Shown here in pieces: positions 1-11,296 of a stretch of DNA of 64,000 bases (position 1 is its first letter; every line of letters begins with the position of its first letter). Both the position numbers and the translations under genes were made by a program. Source of the stretch: Ascoidea rubescens DSM 1968 (Eukaryota > Ascomycota > Saccharomycetes > Ascoideales > Ascoideaceae); NCBI RefSeq assembly GCF_001661345.1, contig NW_017962916.1, positions 666,461 through 730,460 of the forward strand, in the 5' to 3' direction. The notes beneath the pieces are model-generated. The model was not told the origin of the DNA and searched no databases. It saw nothing but the letters and a program-made list of their open reading frames with translations.

Positions 1-110
1 AAGAATATAATGAAATATTAACATCAGCCAAATTAGGTGAAGAAACATTTTTGGAGTGCACTACCAATAGATATGGTGACATAGATTCTAGTTATGGAAT
101 ATCTACATAA
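1..110 (+). CDS. C-terminal end of a protein cut by the window edge
   Basis: An open frame enters from the left edge (codons starting at base 3) and runs 35 codons to a TAA at 108-110. The peptide is mixed and not low-complexity (it contains LGEETFLECTTNRYGDID), which looks like real coding sequence, followed at once by very AT-rich DNA as expected after a gene. The rest of the gene lies outside the window. I do not recognise the family, and 35 codons without a stop in AT-rich DNA is only modest support. Confidence 0.4.
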   Translation, partial: EYNEILTSAKLGEETFLECTTNRYGDIDSSYGIST

Positions 111-276
111 GTAATTTTGAATTCAACAATTAGAATAGAATAGAATCTTATTTATTATAAATATATATATCTAAGTTGTTTTGTATTAATTATCTGTTGT
201 GGCAATGAAAAGGATAAGAATAAAATTCTAATTCATTTGAAACTATTTGAATTATTTAATTGTGGACTAGAACAAT

Positions 277-660
277 TTATTTCTTCATACTTTGGTAATG
301 ATTCAAGATCCATTGCTGTCTCACTATTCTCATTGGAATTAGATAAATTATTCCTATTTCTCTAATTTTTGTTATTTTTTCTCCAAGAATTATTATTCCT
401 CTTTTCAAACATCCATAAAAAAGAATAAGTAATCCAAATATGCCATACAATATAATCTCAACTGTTCCAAGAACTGAAGCAAGAGCAAGTGGAGAAACAA
501 TACAGATAAAAACAATTGTCATTATTCTGTTCTCAATTGGTTCAGACTTATCATCTTTATTATCTTCATCATCTTTAAAAGTCGCAAAAGCTGCAGCTAT
601 ACATAGCCATGGCTGAAGTACTTGAAAAGAATTTCATCTTTGCACTTGAATCTCTATTAT
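277..660 (-). pseudogene. Broken gene for a small single-pass membrane protein
   Basis: On the minus strand a strongly hydrophobic segment (ATG at 522; VSPLALASVLGTVEIILYG) is preceded by an open acidic stretch (DDEDNKDDKSEP) that has no usable ATG in frame. A short signal-peptide-like start (ATG near 648; MKFFSSTSAMAMYS) lies in a different frame. After the hydrophobic segment a third frame carries a polar tail with a PY-like LPKYEEI motif that runs to a TGA near 237. The three pieces have the order signal peptide, luminal acidic region, membrane helix and cytosolic PY tail, but sit in different frames. That suggests a decayed host membrane protein rather than three chance frames. I cannot name it. 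Unspotted introns are the alternative. Confidence 0.35.
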
Positions 661-3400
661 TTATTTCATGATGCTAATTTATTTTTAAATGATATCTCAA
701 TTAGATTCCAAATGAAATAAACTAAATCCAAATAATATAAATAAAATAAAATAGAATAAGTATCATATTATATATATTTCTATAGTTCAATTCACGTTTG
801 GAAAAAGTATAATCTTCTTGCTTCAATCAGTTTGTATTATTGATTCTTTCCTTTTTATGTATTTCCAAACGGGGAATAGATTTACAGTTTGAGAGGGTCT
901 GGGAACAGTTACAAAATCATTTTGTACCGGAAGACTTGCGCAAACCTGCGTCAGTATACAGATATTATATATTTCCACGCAATATCTGCACAATATCATA
1001 CAGATTCATAGTACATACGGTTAGCTTCTAGTGCATGCAGTCATGTGATGATTTGATTTTGTTGAGAATTAGTAAGACTGTTGGAGAAATTAGAAGACAT
1101 TTTGGAGATGAAATAATATGTATTGTTGTGCTTACTTCTCTGCTTCTCATTCGAGGAAGAAAAAAAGAGGTTTATATATTTTATGTGGATTATATAAAAA
1201 TTTTAAATATATTTTTATTTATTTATAAAATAGTGGTTTATGAAAGATCAATTCTTATAAGAAAATGAATTTGGTGGTTTCATTATCTTTCCGATAATGG
1301 AATTACCTGAATGAGTAATAATCCCAAATAAGCAATCTTATTGAAAATTATTGTATCCACGATAATGCCAAATTACAACAGATTTCAGCATAAATTCCGT
1401 CTGGCGTTTAAGTAAGAATATTTATGATTTTTATATTAATTCTAGCTGTAATTATCATGCACTTTATTTATTTTATTTGAAATCAAATCTAATGGTTTTT
1501 ACTTACTGTATTTGTTAAATTTTTATATATTTTTCTCAAATCTCGAAGAGAAAACAATTCGGAATTCTAATCCGAGATACCAAATCTGGCCGAGGTTCTC
1601 GGAATGTTTAACGCTTTGCGCATGCTTAAACATTAATAAACATACAAACGCAGGTGCTGGTGCATAAGGTTTGAGCTGCAAAATAGCTTTTGGCTGCTCT
1701 CCTACAATGACTACTGTCATGAACATCTTAGTTTTAGCGATTTTGGTAGTGATGAATATCCTATCATTTTCACCTTCAAAAATGGAGCATATCTGTAGCT
1801 TTGTAGTTAAATGGCTGGAAATTATAGGTATTATATGTAATTTTTGCAATCAGGATAATGGCTGGGCAATAGAATATCCATGATAGTGGGTATGGTATCG
1901 CTTGAGAGCCAGTTTGGTGGAATTCATTGAGCTTACATGTATATGCATTTAGGCTTTGATACATGCATACTAACGCATCTTGAGTAATCTTTTTGGGCTA
2001 TTCAAACAATTGCCATTAAATAGAGAGGGATTGAAATAAATGGAGATGTTACTTTCATTTTTAATTATTATGGCCAGATGATTTTGAAGATTAAAAATCT
2101 GATTCCTAAAAGTCATGTGTTTACATTCTGAAAAGCAGTGGAATAGTGTTACTTGCCTCAAGCCTAAAAAGTAACCCGATGTTTTGAAAGAATATCAATT
2201 TAATAAATGAAAACTCCAAAATGTGAATTACTAAGATAGAAGGGAACCCATGCTTAATATGATGCAAATGTGTTTTAATTAAGTGTTCTATGACGTTTTG
2301 GAAACGTAGTCAAAATGAAAGACATTTATAATAATGAAATATCTCAAAGCACAGTGAAAAGTATTTGTTTTTCAATTAACTTTATGGGGTTGCTAATTTT
2401 TCAATTCAATGAAACTCTTTTTCAATATAAATTATATTAATACTTGACCATTAATTATAATCTTAACAATAACTCAGATTTATGTTGCAAGAAGATCCTT
2501 TTATTTTAAGAAAACAACAATAATTGTATTGGCTAGACATGATAATATCATTTCTATATTTCAAAACACCATATATTGCTTTTATTAATAAATTTTTTTA
2601 CTAATATACTAATTTAACTAAAATACTCATTGTTTTGTTTAAAGATAAATAATAGTGTGAATATTGTGCACAAATTAGAGCGATATAGTTATTGAGATTA
2701 GTATTGTTTTATATTTTATTTGTCACTGTGCAGATATTTTTACATTTTGAGTTATCTTGAATAAATATATATTAAAGATTAATGAATAAATAAATAATTA
2801 TTTATTTAAAAGTAGCGCCAAAATTCAAATTAAATAGACGCTGAATAGAAATATTTGGTGTAGTATCAAGATAATTAAAACGTTATTATTGTTTATATTA
2901 TTGGAAGAAAAATCGTTACCCTGTTTACGAGTCTGGGAGGATTTTCATTCGAATTTTTTGAATTTGGAAGTATATCCGTAATGCTGTTGTTGAATTTCGT
3001 AATTCGATGTCGAAAGCGAGGAAACACAAGCCAAAAAATCTACATCTAAACAACTGTTTCCCCTAAAGGGAATTAGAAATTTGTTTTAGAAAATTTATTA
3101 TAATTAATTGATTTAATTAATATAATTAATATAATTAATATAATTATTTCATTTATTTTAAATTTATTAATTATAAAGAGAAAGTTGATAGGAATGATTT
3201 AATTAAATGGGAGATGAACTCGGGTGTTACAATAATTTTTATTTAAAAATTATTTATTCCTTTTTAATAATTTGTGGATTAAATAATTTTTGAAATTGAA
3301 TCAATTGTACTGAATTGAATTTGGTATGATGCTTAATTATATAAAAACGGTAAATTCATTTTGTTTTTGCTTATGGGATTTAGTTTAAGCTGGTATTAAA
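661..3400. other. Gene-free AT-rich stretch
   Basis: No open frame here has a plausible protein, and no tRNA boxes or long repeats were seen. A slightly more GC-rich patch at about 880-1000 and another at 1540-1960 have short overlapping frames on both strands and could be old gene remains, but nothing is recognisable. Tandem AATTAATAT-like units occur around 3110-3150. Confidence 0.5.
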
Positions 3401-3419
3401 TGCTATATAAAGTTGTCGA

Positions 3420-5620
3420 GACTGAAAGAAAAAAAAAATAAAAAAGCAAAAAAAAATTGGTAGATGTTTGATTTAGCAATGTTTTTCAGTGAATTAAAAT
3501 AATCTTGTGGATTCGTTTGAATGTGTGACAAGTGAATCGTAGATATATAGAAGAAATATGAATAGAAGGATAATGGTAAAAGAATTGGGCAAAAAAGAGA
3601 GAAGAAGACAAGAGGTCTTCATAATGAAAAATTTTGGTTTGAAAGGTTTTGACGAGAGGATTTAAAAGTATTGAATTTAGACATGCGAAGAAGATCAACT
3701 AAAAAGTTTATAGAAAGAAAAAAGGTGATTTTAGATCCAACATTACCACATGGGATTAACCAAAAGTTTAGATTATTAATACGAACTTGGGTTGGATTTA
3801 AGATTAAAATGAAAAAGTGATTAAATTATTTTAGTGCAGAGCAAGTTGAATTTAACAGAAACAAATTTTTGTAAACCGTTATTCGGGCTTGAATTAATAG
3901 AGAAGAGGACAAAGAAAAAGCAAGCAAGGAATAATTTCTTTTAATAAAGGAGTTGGAGCTTAAGAAGAGAGGTTTTGACAGATATCGTTTATTTATTAAT
4001 TAGAAGAATAGTATGATTTGTGGGACCAGAAAAGTAAGGATTGAAAAGGATGTGTGAGAAATTGAAATTGAAATGGAAATGGAAATGGAAATGGAAATGG
4101 AAAGTGAAAGGAAAAGGGAAAGAAAAGTTTTGAAAAAACGAATTTTGAAATAAAAAAGAAAACAATGTCAAAAAGAAGTTGAATAACTGTAAATTTGCGA
4201 GTTGAGGTTGGGTAAGTAAGAAAAGGTATCAGATTAATTTACTTTTGTTATTAATTTTTGTTAGTGGGTTTTAATACTATAGCAATATGGGATTAATGTA
4301 TATTTTACATTTCAGCAATGAAATAATAGAAATAGAAGTGATTTATTATTCATGATGATAATAAAATTTAATTTAGTTGAATTGAATTGGATTTAAATTA
4401 AATTAAATTAAATTATAATTTATGTTTTTATAATTTAGTATTAATGGTCATTAACTTTATTGGCAAATGAATTTTGCTAATAATTGAAAACAAAGAGACA
4501 AACAAAACAAAACAAAAGGTAGAAAACAGTAGAGAAAAATACAAAAGAAAAGAAAAAAAAAACGAATTTGTAAAGAATAGTCATTGATCATTGGTCACAG
4601 ATGTTATCAGTATGAATTCATCATTGATAATTATGGAAAAGCAAGGAGCAAGGAAGAAGTCAATAAAAAGAGAACAAAAAATGGAAAATGAAAAAACATA
4701 GGAAGAAAAAAAGTATGGATATTAGAGATGTAAAATTTGTTAGAAAAAGGATTTTATTAAAGATGATTTAACAGAATAGTAATAGAATAGTGATTGAAGA
4801 GTAATGGAATAGTAATGGAATAGTAATGGAATAGTAATGGAATAGAATCGAATAAGATGAAACATTCATATTCATATTCGATTAAACAATGAGCCATTAT
4901 TATATTGGGTTTGATATTTCGATTTTAATATTTCAATTTAATAGGAAAAAAACCCACGATAAATAAGAGGCAATAAAAGAATAAAGAATAGAAATAAACA
5001 GTAAACAATAAACAATAAACAATAAACGATAAACGATGAACGGTTGATTAACAAAGAAAAGTTCAAATGCTACAAAATTGAAAGATTAAAGAGAAAATTA
5101 AAAATAAATTGAAAAAGAAAACATTTTCATTTCATTTTGAATCTGATTGTAAATTGATTTTATTTTTCAGTTGCAAAATACAAATCGTTTATTGATACTA
5201 AATCGATTGAAAATATCGTTGGAGTGCCAAATTTAATTCCCTAAAACGTTTTTTTTTCGTAATTATGCAATTGATCAAAAATTGGAAACCATAAAATTTG
5301 GAATTCTAAAGCGGAAAATCACAACAGCGGAAAATTTGGAAAATTTGGAAAAATTTGAAACCTTGAAAAAAACAAGAAGAAAAATTAATATTATTAGCTT
5401 TATCCATCTGTATAATTTTAAATTTGTAACACATATTCATGTTGGCAAACTAAAGTGATTCAAATTTCCTTAAAATCAAAAACAAAAAAGAGAAACATTT
5501 AAAATGTGAAAAAGAAAAGCAAGTGTGTGTGACAGAGGCTGACAAGATAAGTTTTGGAGAGATCTTAGAAGTTACAAGTTACAAATATTAATATGATCTG
5601 ATCATTCTATTAGAATAAAC
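3420..5620. other. Purine-rich (plus strand) noncoding arm
   Basis: For about 2 kb the plus strand is visibly dominated by A and G, with short tandem repeats: GGAAAT units at 4070-4105, four copies of an 11-mer GAATAGTAATG near 4800-4850, and AATAAAC units near 4995-5040. No supported ORF lies within it. Read on the minus strand this is a pyrimidine-rich tract running away from the GC-rich island at 5750-6270. That mirrors the right arm at 6300-8320. Confidence 0.5.
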
Positions 5621-5749
5621 ACAAAATGTTGACTAGACCAGATCACTTGAGCAATTTAGCAGAATATCGCTGCAGACAGAGAAAAGCGACTCAGAAAGGG
5701 AGCTATACACAAAGGACCTGTTCTGGAGATATAAGTGCCTTTGCCAGTA

Positions 5750-6275
5750 CTTTACTGGTGCTTTGGCTGTGCTTCTCGTTGTGTCGGCTCCTCTGCTTCT
5801 TCTGTTTCTTCTGCAGGTCCTGTCGGAAGCACCAGCACAGCAAGCATGGAATGCGCAGGAGTCTGCATCTTGCGGCGCACATGAGTCACCGGTCTGATGT
5901 TATGGGCGTTTGGCTGGATCAGCTCCAGAGCTTGCTGCTGCACCAACATGCGTGGATGTGAGCCGCGGTCAACGGCTTGGGCGCGCTGGGCCGCCAACTG
6001 CGGCTGCTGATTGGCCAGGATGCCGCAGTCGCATGCACCGGCACGCAGCGGCTGCGCAAACGGTCAACGGCGCACGCGAGCGATGTGCCGGCGACAGCGC
6101 TGAGCCCGTCGGGGTGGATCTGGATGCTCCTCTGGGATTTACTGACTGGTGCCAATGATTACGCCCACAAATCACAAATTGACTGCTGCTGGAGACGATC
6201 TCTCTTCAGGCTGTTGGCTATTTGCTGGAGCGTTGTTCTCTTTATTCTCTTAGGATCTGCTTTATAAAAGGAATT
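5750..6275. promoter_or_regulatory. GC-rich island, probable bidirectional promoter
   Basis: A sharply bounded GC-rich block sits in the middle of 8 kb of AT-rich DNA. It has overlapping open frames on both strands, as GC-rich DNA does by chance, and none looks like a protein. The 9-bp core GGTCAACGG occurs twice (near 5967 and 6061). A TATA-like TTTATAAAAGG lies at 6262-6272 on the right flank. Similar GC-rich blocks elsewhere in the window sit directly upstream of FAB1, KGD1/MRPL44 and the CaiB-type gene, which is why I read this one as a promoter. A structured RNA gene is possible, but I matched no known RNA. Confidence 0.4.
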
Positions 6276-6279
6276 CTGG

Positions 6280-8320
6280 CGTCTGTTCTCTCGTTTTGTT
6301 CCAAGCTCTTCCAGACAGCCCATTCCATTCACCTCGTTTTCTGGATATCCGTTGCAATATTTTCTCTATTCTCTGTTTCGAATCTGGTTTTATATCTCTT
6401 AATTCCATTTCGTCTTATTACACTTTTCTAAAAAATTTCTCATAATTCTCATAATTCCAATAATTTTCTAATAATAACATACTTCTTTGACGTCAAACTT
6501 TTGCACTAATTGTTTTTCCTTACTGCTCTGATACCCACTCATCATCATAAGATAATTCTTTAATACCACTATATTATACTCTTCCTATACTATTAAACCG
6601 CTCTTTCAACCTACCATTAATCAAGACGAAACCAACTTAGGCTCCTTACTTAAGACTATCACATTTAACTCCAGGTCATTTATCAGCATATTTCTCCCTT
6701 TTACATCTTAATTTTGATAACTTCACATCCTTATAACAAAGATTCTATCTTTATCCTCTTCAGCATTTTGTTTAATCAAAAAATTCAAAATATTCAAGAA
6801 ATTCAAAAAGTTAACCAAAAACCTAAGAAATTAAATCAAAAAATTGACATAGAATTAAATCTAATTTATCTATTTACTTTTATTTATCTTTCTATTTACC
6901 TGAACCAGTTTTGGTTTGATCCAATCCTAATCCTAATTCTAAATTCTATTTAATTTGAGGTATGAATTCTTTCAAGACTTTTACTTATCTTTACGCTTTT
7001 TTTTGTGATTTTCTCTTTTAATCCTACTCTTGCTCTTCCCTCACCCTTCTTCTCGTCCCTCTCTTTTTTTATTTGATCTTCATTTATTATTCTATTTTAT
7101 TTAAGAGTATAAATTACTAACCATTTCTATCAACTACAGTGTTTCCAATTTTTTTGATTTCAGTTTTGTTTTTTGTTTTTTTGATTTCTCAATTTCTCAA
7201 TTTCCAATTCTAAATTCTGATTTCTGATTTCTTATTTCCACCAATTCAATATATTTAATTTGGTTTAATTTGAATTAAACTAGATTAAATTTTATTTTAT
7301 TCTATATTCTAATTCAATTATTCAATTATTTATCAAATCTAATCTGGTTCTTGATTTAAACATCTCAATAACTTAATACAAATTTCAATTTAATCCTTTA
7401 AATATTTCTTTAAATATTTCTTTAACTATTTCCTTAATTATTTCCTTAATTATTTCCTTAATTTTATATTAATTTTATATTAATTTATTATATTATATTT
7501 TATTATAATTTAGTATAATTTAGTATAATTTAGTATAATTTAATTTGACTTTGTCCTTCCTCTATCATTTTATCAATCTATAAATTAATTTTCTTTTCAT
7601 TACTTATTTCATTATTTATCTTAATCATTTTAATATTTATCTCAATCACTTTAATATCTATCTCTATCATCTTCATATTTATTCAATCAATCAATTCATT
7701 ACCTATCCAATTTCAACATCTCAACTTCTATTTATCCTATTATCTTAACTTGCCCAATCTAAAGTATATCTAAAACAAACATTCTGTTTTTACCTGGAAT
7801 TATTCAGTTCTATTCTATTTGTTGTTTTTTTTCCTCAAATCTCCAAGTATCTCTTAAGACTGAATTTATTTTTCCTAATTTTTTACTCTTATACTCTTTT
7901 AACCCTTTTTTTGGCCTGGTCTTTATTCCCTATTTCTCTGTCTTCTTTCAATCATAAAGGAACCAAGAACAACAACAAGCAAATCTTACTAGCAATACTA
8001 GTATTCTGCTCATTAACATTATATTCAATTACCAATCTCCTGTATTCTCTTTACATATCTCACTCGCCACTCTGGCATCAATTTATTCACAAAAATCTTA
8101 AAATTACTTTAATTTAAACTAGTTTAGATTAAGCAATTCAAAAAGATTAAATAGAAAAAAAAAGAGAGTGAACGATATTCAACATTTGAAACTCAAAATT
8201 CAAGATTTTCATTTTTTTGTTCAACTTATTTTTATTCAAACCAATTTTTTTTTTTAAATTCACCTCAGCTTTTATTATATTTAATTCCCAATTTCTTTCT
8301 CTCTTGGTCCCTCAGCAATC
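6280..8320 (+). other. Pyrimidine-rich arm, possible long leader of the 8321 gene
   Basis: The plus strand is T/C-rich for about 2 kb, with repeats such as ATTTCCTTAATT (about 7430-7465) and AATTTAGTAT (about 7505-7545). Just before the ATG at 8321 there is a polypyrimidine run ending in CCCTCAG at 8308-8314, which resembles a 3' splice site, but I could not find a convincing ACTAAC branch site or a matching donor. It may be a long 5' leader or an intron of the next gene. No supported ORF lies within it. Confidence 0.4.
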
Positions 8321-9754
8321 ATGACTGACCATATTTTTGATTCATCATCACATTCAAAATCCTTTTCTTCTGAAACAACTTCCTTCAAAAACGGTTTAGT
8401 CTCTCCTATATCAACTAGCGAATCTCCTGCTTTAAACAACCTATCTGATTTCAACCCAAAGAGAAAATCTTTATTATCTTCGGAAAATAATTTCCCAATT
8501 AATTTAAACATGAATAACAGTATTAACAATAATAATAGCACTAATAATAATATTCCCGCTAATATTAACACCAATGTCAATAGTAATGCTAACGCCAATA
8601 CAAATAGTAATAGCGCCGACAACAGTACTAACTCCAATGCTAACACCAACAGTATCAATAATAATATTAATAATAATATCAATGCTACTAATACTACTAA
8701 TACTACTACTAATAACAATTCGAGTAATAACAACAACAACAACAATAATAATAATAACGCAAATGCTAACAGCACCAATCCCAACAACTCTTATAATCCC
8801 TACCTATCGCCCTCGCAAATTTCAAATTCGGAATCAAGCTCTCCCCCAACAAACTACTACTCAAATTATAACAACTCGTCAACATCTAGAAACACAAGTG
8901 CAACAAGCTCTGCTAGTTTTTTCAATCAAAACAATGCCAATAGTAATCAGTTGAAAGCTGCTGCCACTATAAATTCGCAAAACCCCAATGCAACGCCAAA
9001 TGATTTCAATAACCTCGCTTTAAGTAACCGTAATAATCTTATTAATAATATCAACCATAGCAATAGCCATAACCATGACAATAATAGCAATAACAACCTT
9101 CTCTTTAACCACTCATCAACAATTGTGCAGGGAGGAAACTATCCATACAACAACCAAAATATATCCGGCAGCACTCCTTCTTTTATATCATCCAATCCTG
9201 CCAACCCCAATGGCTACCAGATACCAAATATATTCCAAACCAATAATAATGGACAGAATTACAGTGGAATGAATAACCAATTCAATACTTCAATGCCAGG
9301 AGCTGTTGGAATGGCTGGTGGCAATATGGGAAATCCTCAGCAAATGCCTGAGTTTAATAGCCGAGATTTAAAAATCCTCAAAACCTTATTGATTTCAGGA
9401 GAAAAATTCAAATGGAAACATATACTGCTGACATTGTCTCGCAATAGAAATAAAAAGGTTACACCATCTTGTTGTTTAAAGAAAAGTAGAGAGCTATTTG
9501 GATTGCCCAGTGAAAGTCTTGAAGGTGATTTAGGTACCAGTTTGACTTACGCTGTCAACAAAAACGGATGGTCCAGCATTTTGACTGAAAATCAGATGCG
9601 TGGGTCCAGTGGACTTCCGGCAGCAAATACAGCTATCCATAGTTCCAATACCCAAATGCAAATGCCAGGGGGTGTTCCTGGAAACATCATGGCAGGATTT
9701 AATGATAGAAACATGCAATCAAATTTCTCTACCTATGCTAGCACAGCTTGGTGA
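8321..9754 (+). CDS. Asn-rich putative transcriptional regulator with conserved C-terminal domain
   Basis: This encodes 477 residues from an ATG at 8321. Residues about 60-340 are low-complexity Asn/Ser/Thr-rich sequence with poly-Asn runs. The only folded-looking part is residues about 344-420, beginning RDLKILKTLLISGEKFKWKH and including the motifs VTPSCCLKKSRELFGLPSE and LGTSLTYAVNKNGW. A short Met/Gly/Asn-rich tail follows. That architecture fits a fungal transcription regulator. The C-terminal block reminds me of the Msa1/Msa2 G1-phase SBF/MBF co-activators, but this is from memory and unverified. The long pyrimidine-rich upstream region could be its leader. Confidence 0.7.
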   Translation: MTDHIFDSSSHSKSFSSETTSFKNGLVSPISTSESPALNNLSDFNPKRKSLLSSENNFPINLNMNNSINNNNSTNNNIPANINTNVNSNANANTNSNSADNSTNSNANTNSINNNINNNINATNTTNTTTNNNSSNNNNNNNNNNNANANSTNPNNSYNPYLSPSQISNSESSSPPTNYYSNYNNSSTSRNTSATSSASFFNQNNANSNQLKAAATINSQNPNATPNDFNNLALSNRNNLINNINHSNSHNHDNNSNNNLLFNHSSTIVQGGNYPYNNQNISGSTPSFISSNPANPNGYQIPNIFQTNNNGQNYSGMNNQFNTSMPGAVGMAGGNMGNPQQMPEFNSRDLKILKTLLISGEKFKWKHILLTLSRNRNKKVTPSCCLKKSRELFGLPSESLEGDLGTSLTYAVNKNGWSSILTENQMRGSSGLPAANTAIHSSNTQMQMPGGVPGNIMAGFNDRNMQSNFSTYASTAW

Positions 9755-10422
9755 TTTGGTGGTTTCAGTGGTTTTATGGTAGCATTTTGATTTAATTTAA
9801 ATTTTTTTAACTTTTTCCAACTTTAAATTTTTTTTTTTATCCATTTTATATTATTTCATATCATCTTATATTGTATTTTTCTTTTATTTTTTTCTCTTTC
9901 TTTATTAGTTTTCCATGTTAAATTGTTTCATTGTTTTCTTTCTGATTCATTTTCCATTTTATTCCATTTTCTCCCTAGTTGATTTTTAATTGCTCATTTT
10001 TTTTCTTTCCAAACCTGATCTCTAGCAACGGGTTAAAGCTAACAACTGCTTTTGGTGTTTTTGTTTCAACTGTTTTTCTGTTTTGCAATCATTGTGTTTT
10101 GATGTCCTGTGTTTTCGATGTTTGAGGTGGCTGCTTTGGTGCTGGGCTCGTTGTACAATAATCATAGTAATCCTACAGCAGTTTCTCCTTTCCTCGCTCT
10201 TCCATGTAGTTCTGACAGAAAGTGGAGCACGTTCGGCTCGCAGCCCCGTGCAATGGGGACGTCTTCTGCACGAGACACTGTTCACGTGTCCGGAACCCGC
10301 AACGGCACCTGTCACAGCGGGCGGTCTGCGTCTATTTGCGACACAGAAGGCTCTTCAGCCGTCGTTGGTGGAGCTCAGAAGCTCGCTGTGGTTCTCCAAC
10401 AGCTTTCTCCAGCAACAACCAA
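9755..10422. promoter_or_regulatory. FAB1 upstream region with GC-rich block and E-box
   Basis: The first 250 bases are T-rich 3' flank of the upstream gene. From about 10080 the DNA turns GC-rich and stays so into the first 600 bases of FAB1. A CACGTG E-box lies at 10283-10288. The FAB1 frame is open back to 10222, but those codons look like GC-rich promoter DNA read in frame (many Arg, Cys and Trp), so I place the start at 10423. Confidence 0.5.
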
Positions 10423-11247
10423 ATGATCCCATCCAAAGACATCTCCAAGATCAAAAAGAACAACATCAAGGTCGATGCCAGTGGCTTGAAATTGCTTTAC
10501 TTGAACTCCAAAGCCCAGCCTGACTTGTCCACCATCAGGATCACCAACAGCTCCTCCCTCAACTCCACCGACAATGATAGCGTCTATCTCACCTCCAGCA
10601 ATAGAGATCCCAGCATCACCAATCTCAACAACCACTTCAACAAGTTCAGCTCAGACTCCTCGTTGTCCATCCATTCCAATTCCTCCAATCTAGACTTGAA
10701 TCTAAACAGCCTCAACTCCAGCGCCAGCACCAGCGCCAGCGCCAACACTGATCAGCTCAATGATAACGACTCCATATCTGCTTCTTCCTTTTCCAGGAAC
10801 TTTTTGTTCAGCTTCAATAACTCCAACAAAAAATCGAAAAAAAACACAAACTTGATCTCCCAGAAGTTCTGGATGAAAGATAATACCTCCTCCGAGTGCT
10901 TTATCTGTAACAAGTCCTTCACAACCTTCAGGCGAAAACACCACTGCAGATTCTGTGGCCAGATCTTCTGCAGCAGCTGCACTTCTCTAATAAATGGCGA
11001 GCGATTTGATTATAACGGCAAATTGAGGACCTGCAGAAACTGCCTTCTAAGCATCCAATTGTATGATGAAGACTCCTCTGATGATAACTCAATAATCAAT
11101 CAACCAGATTCAAATGACAATAATTCCAACACAAATGCAGGCAATTTAAATGAAAGCCTAATCATAGGCTCAGCTGCAAACTCGAACATTAATACAAACT
11201 CCAGCGGCAATAATAACAACAGCAGCAACAACAACAACAACAACAAC

Positions 11248-11296
<49 letters not shown>

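Noticed and set aside
5626-6267. Overlapping open frames of 60-110 codons on both strands in the GC-rich island
   Set aside because: Frames overlap in several phases on both strands, composition is Arg/Cys/Trp/Leu-rich, and none has a family motif. GC-rich DNA lacks stop codons by chance.
10222-10422. Upstream extension of the FAB1 frame (67 codons)
   Set aside because: It reads through GC-rich promoter DNA with an E-box and has no Fab1 similarity. The ATG at 10423 starts a plausible N-terminus.
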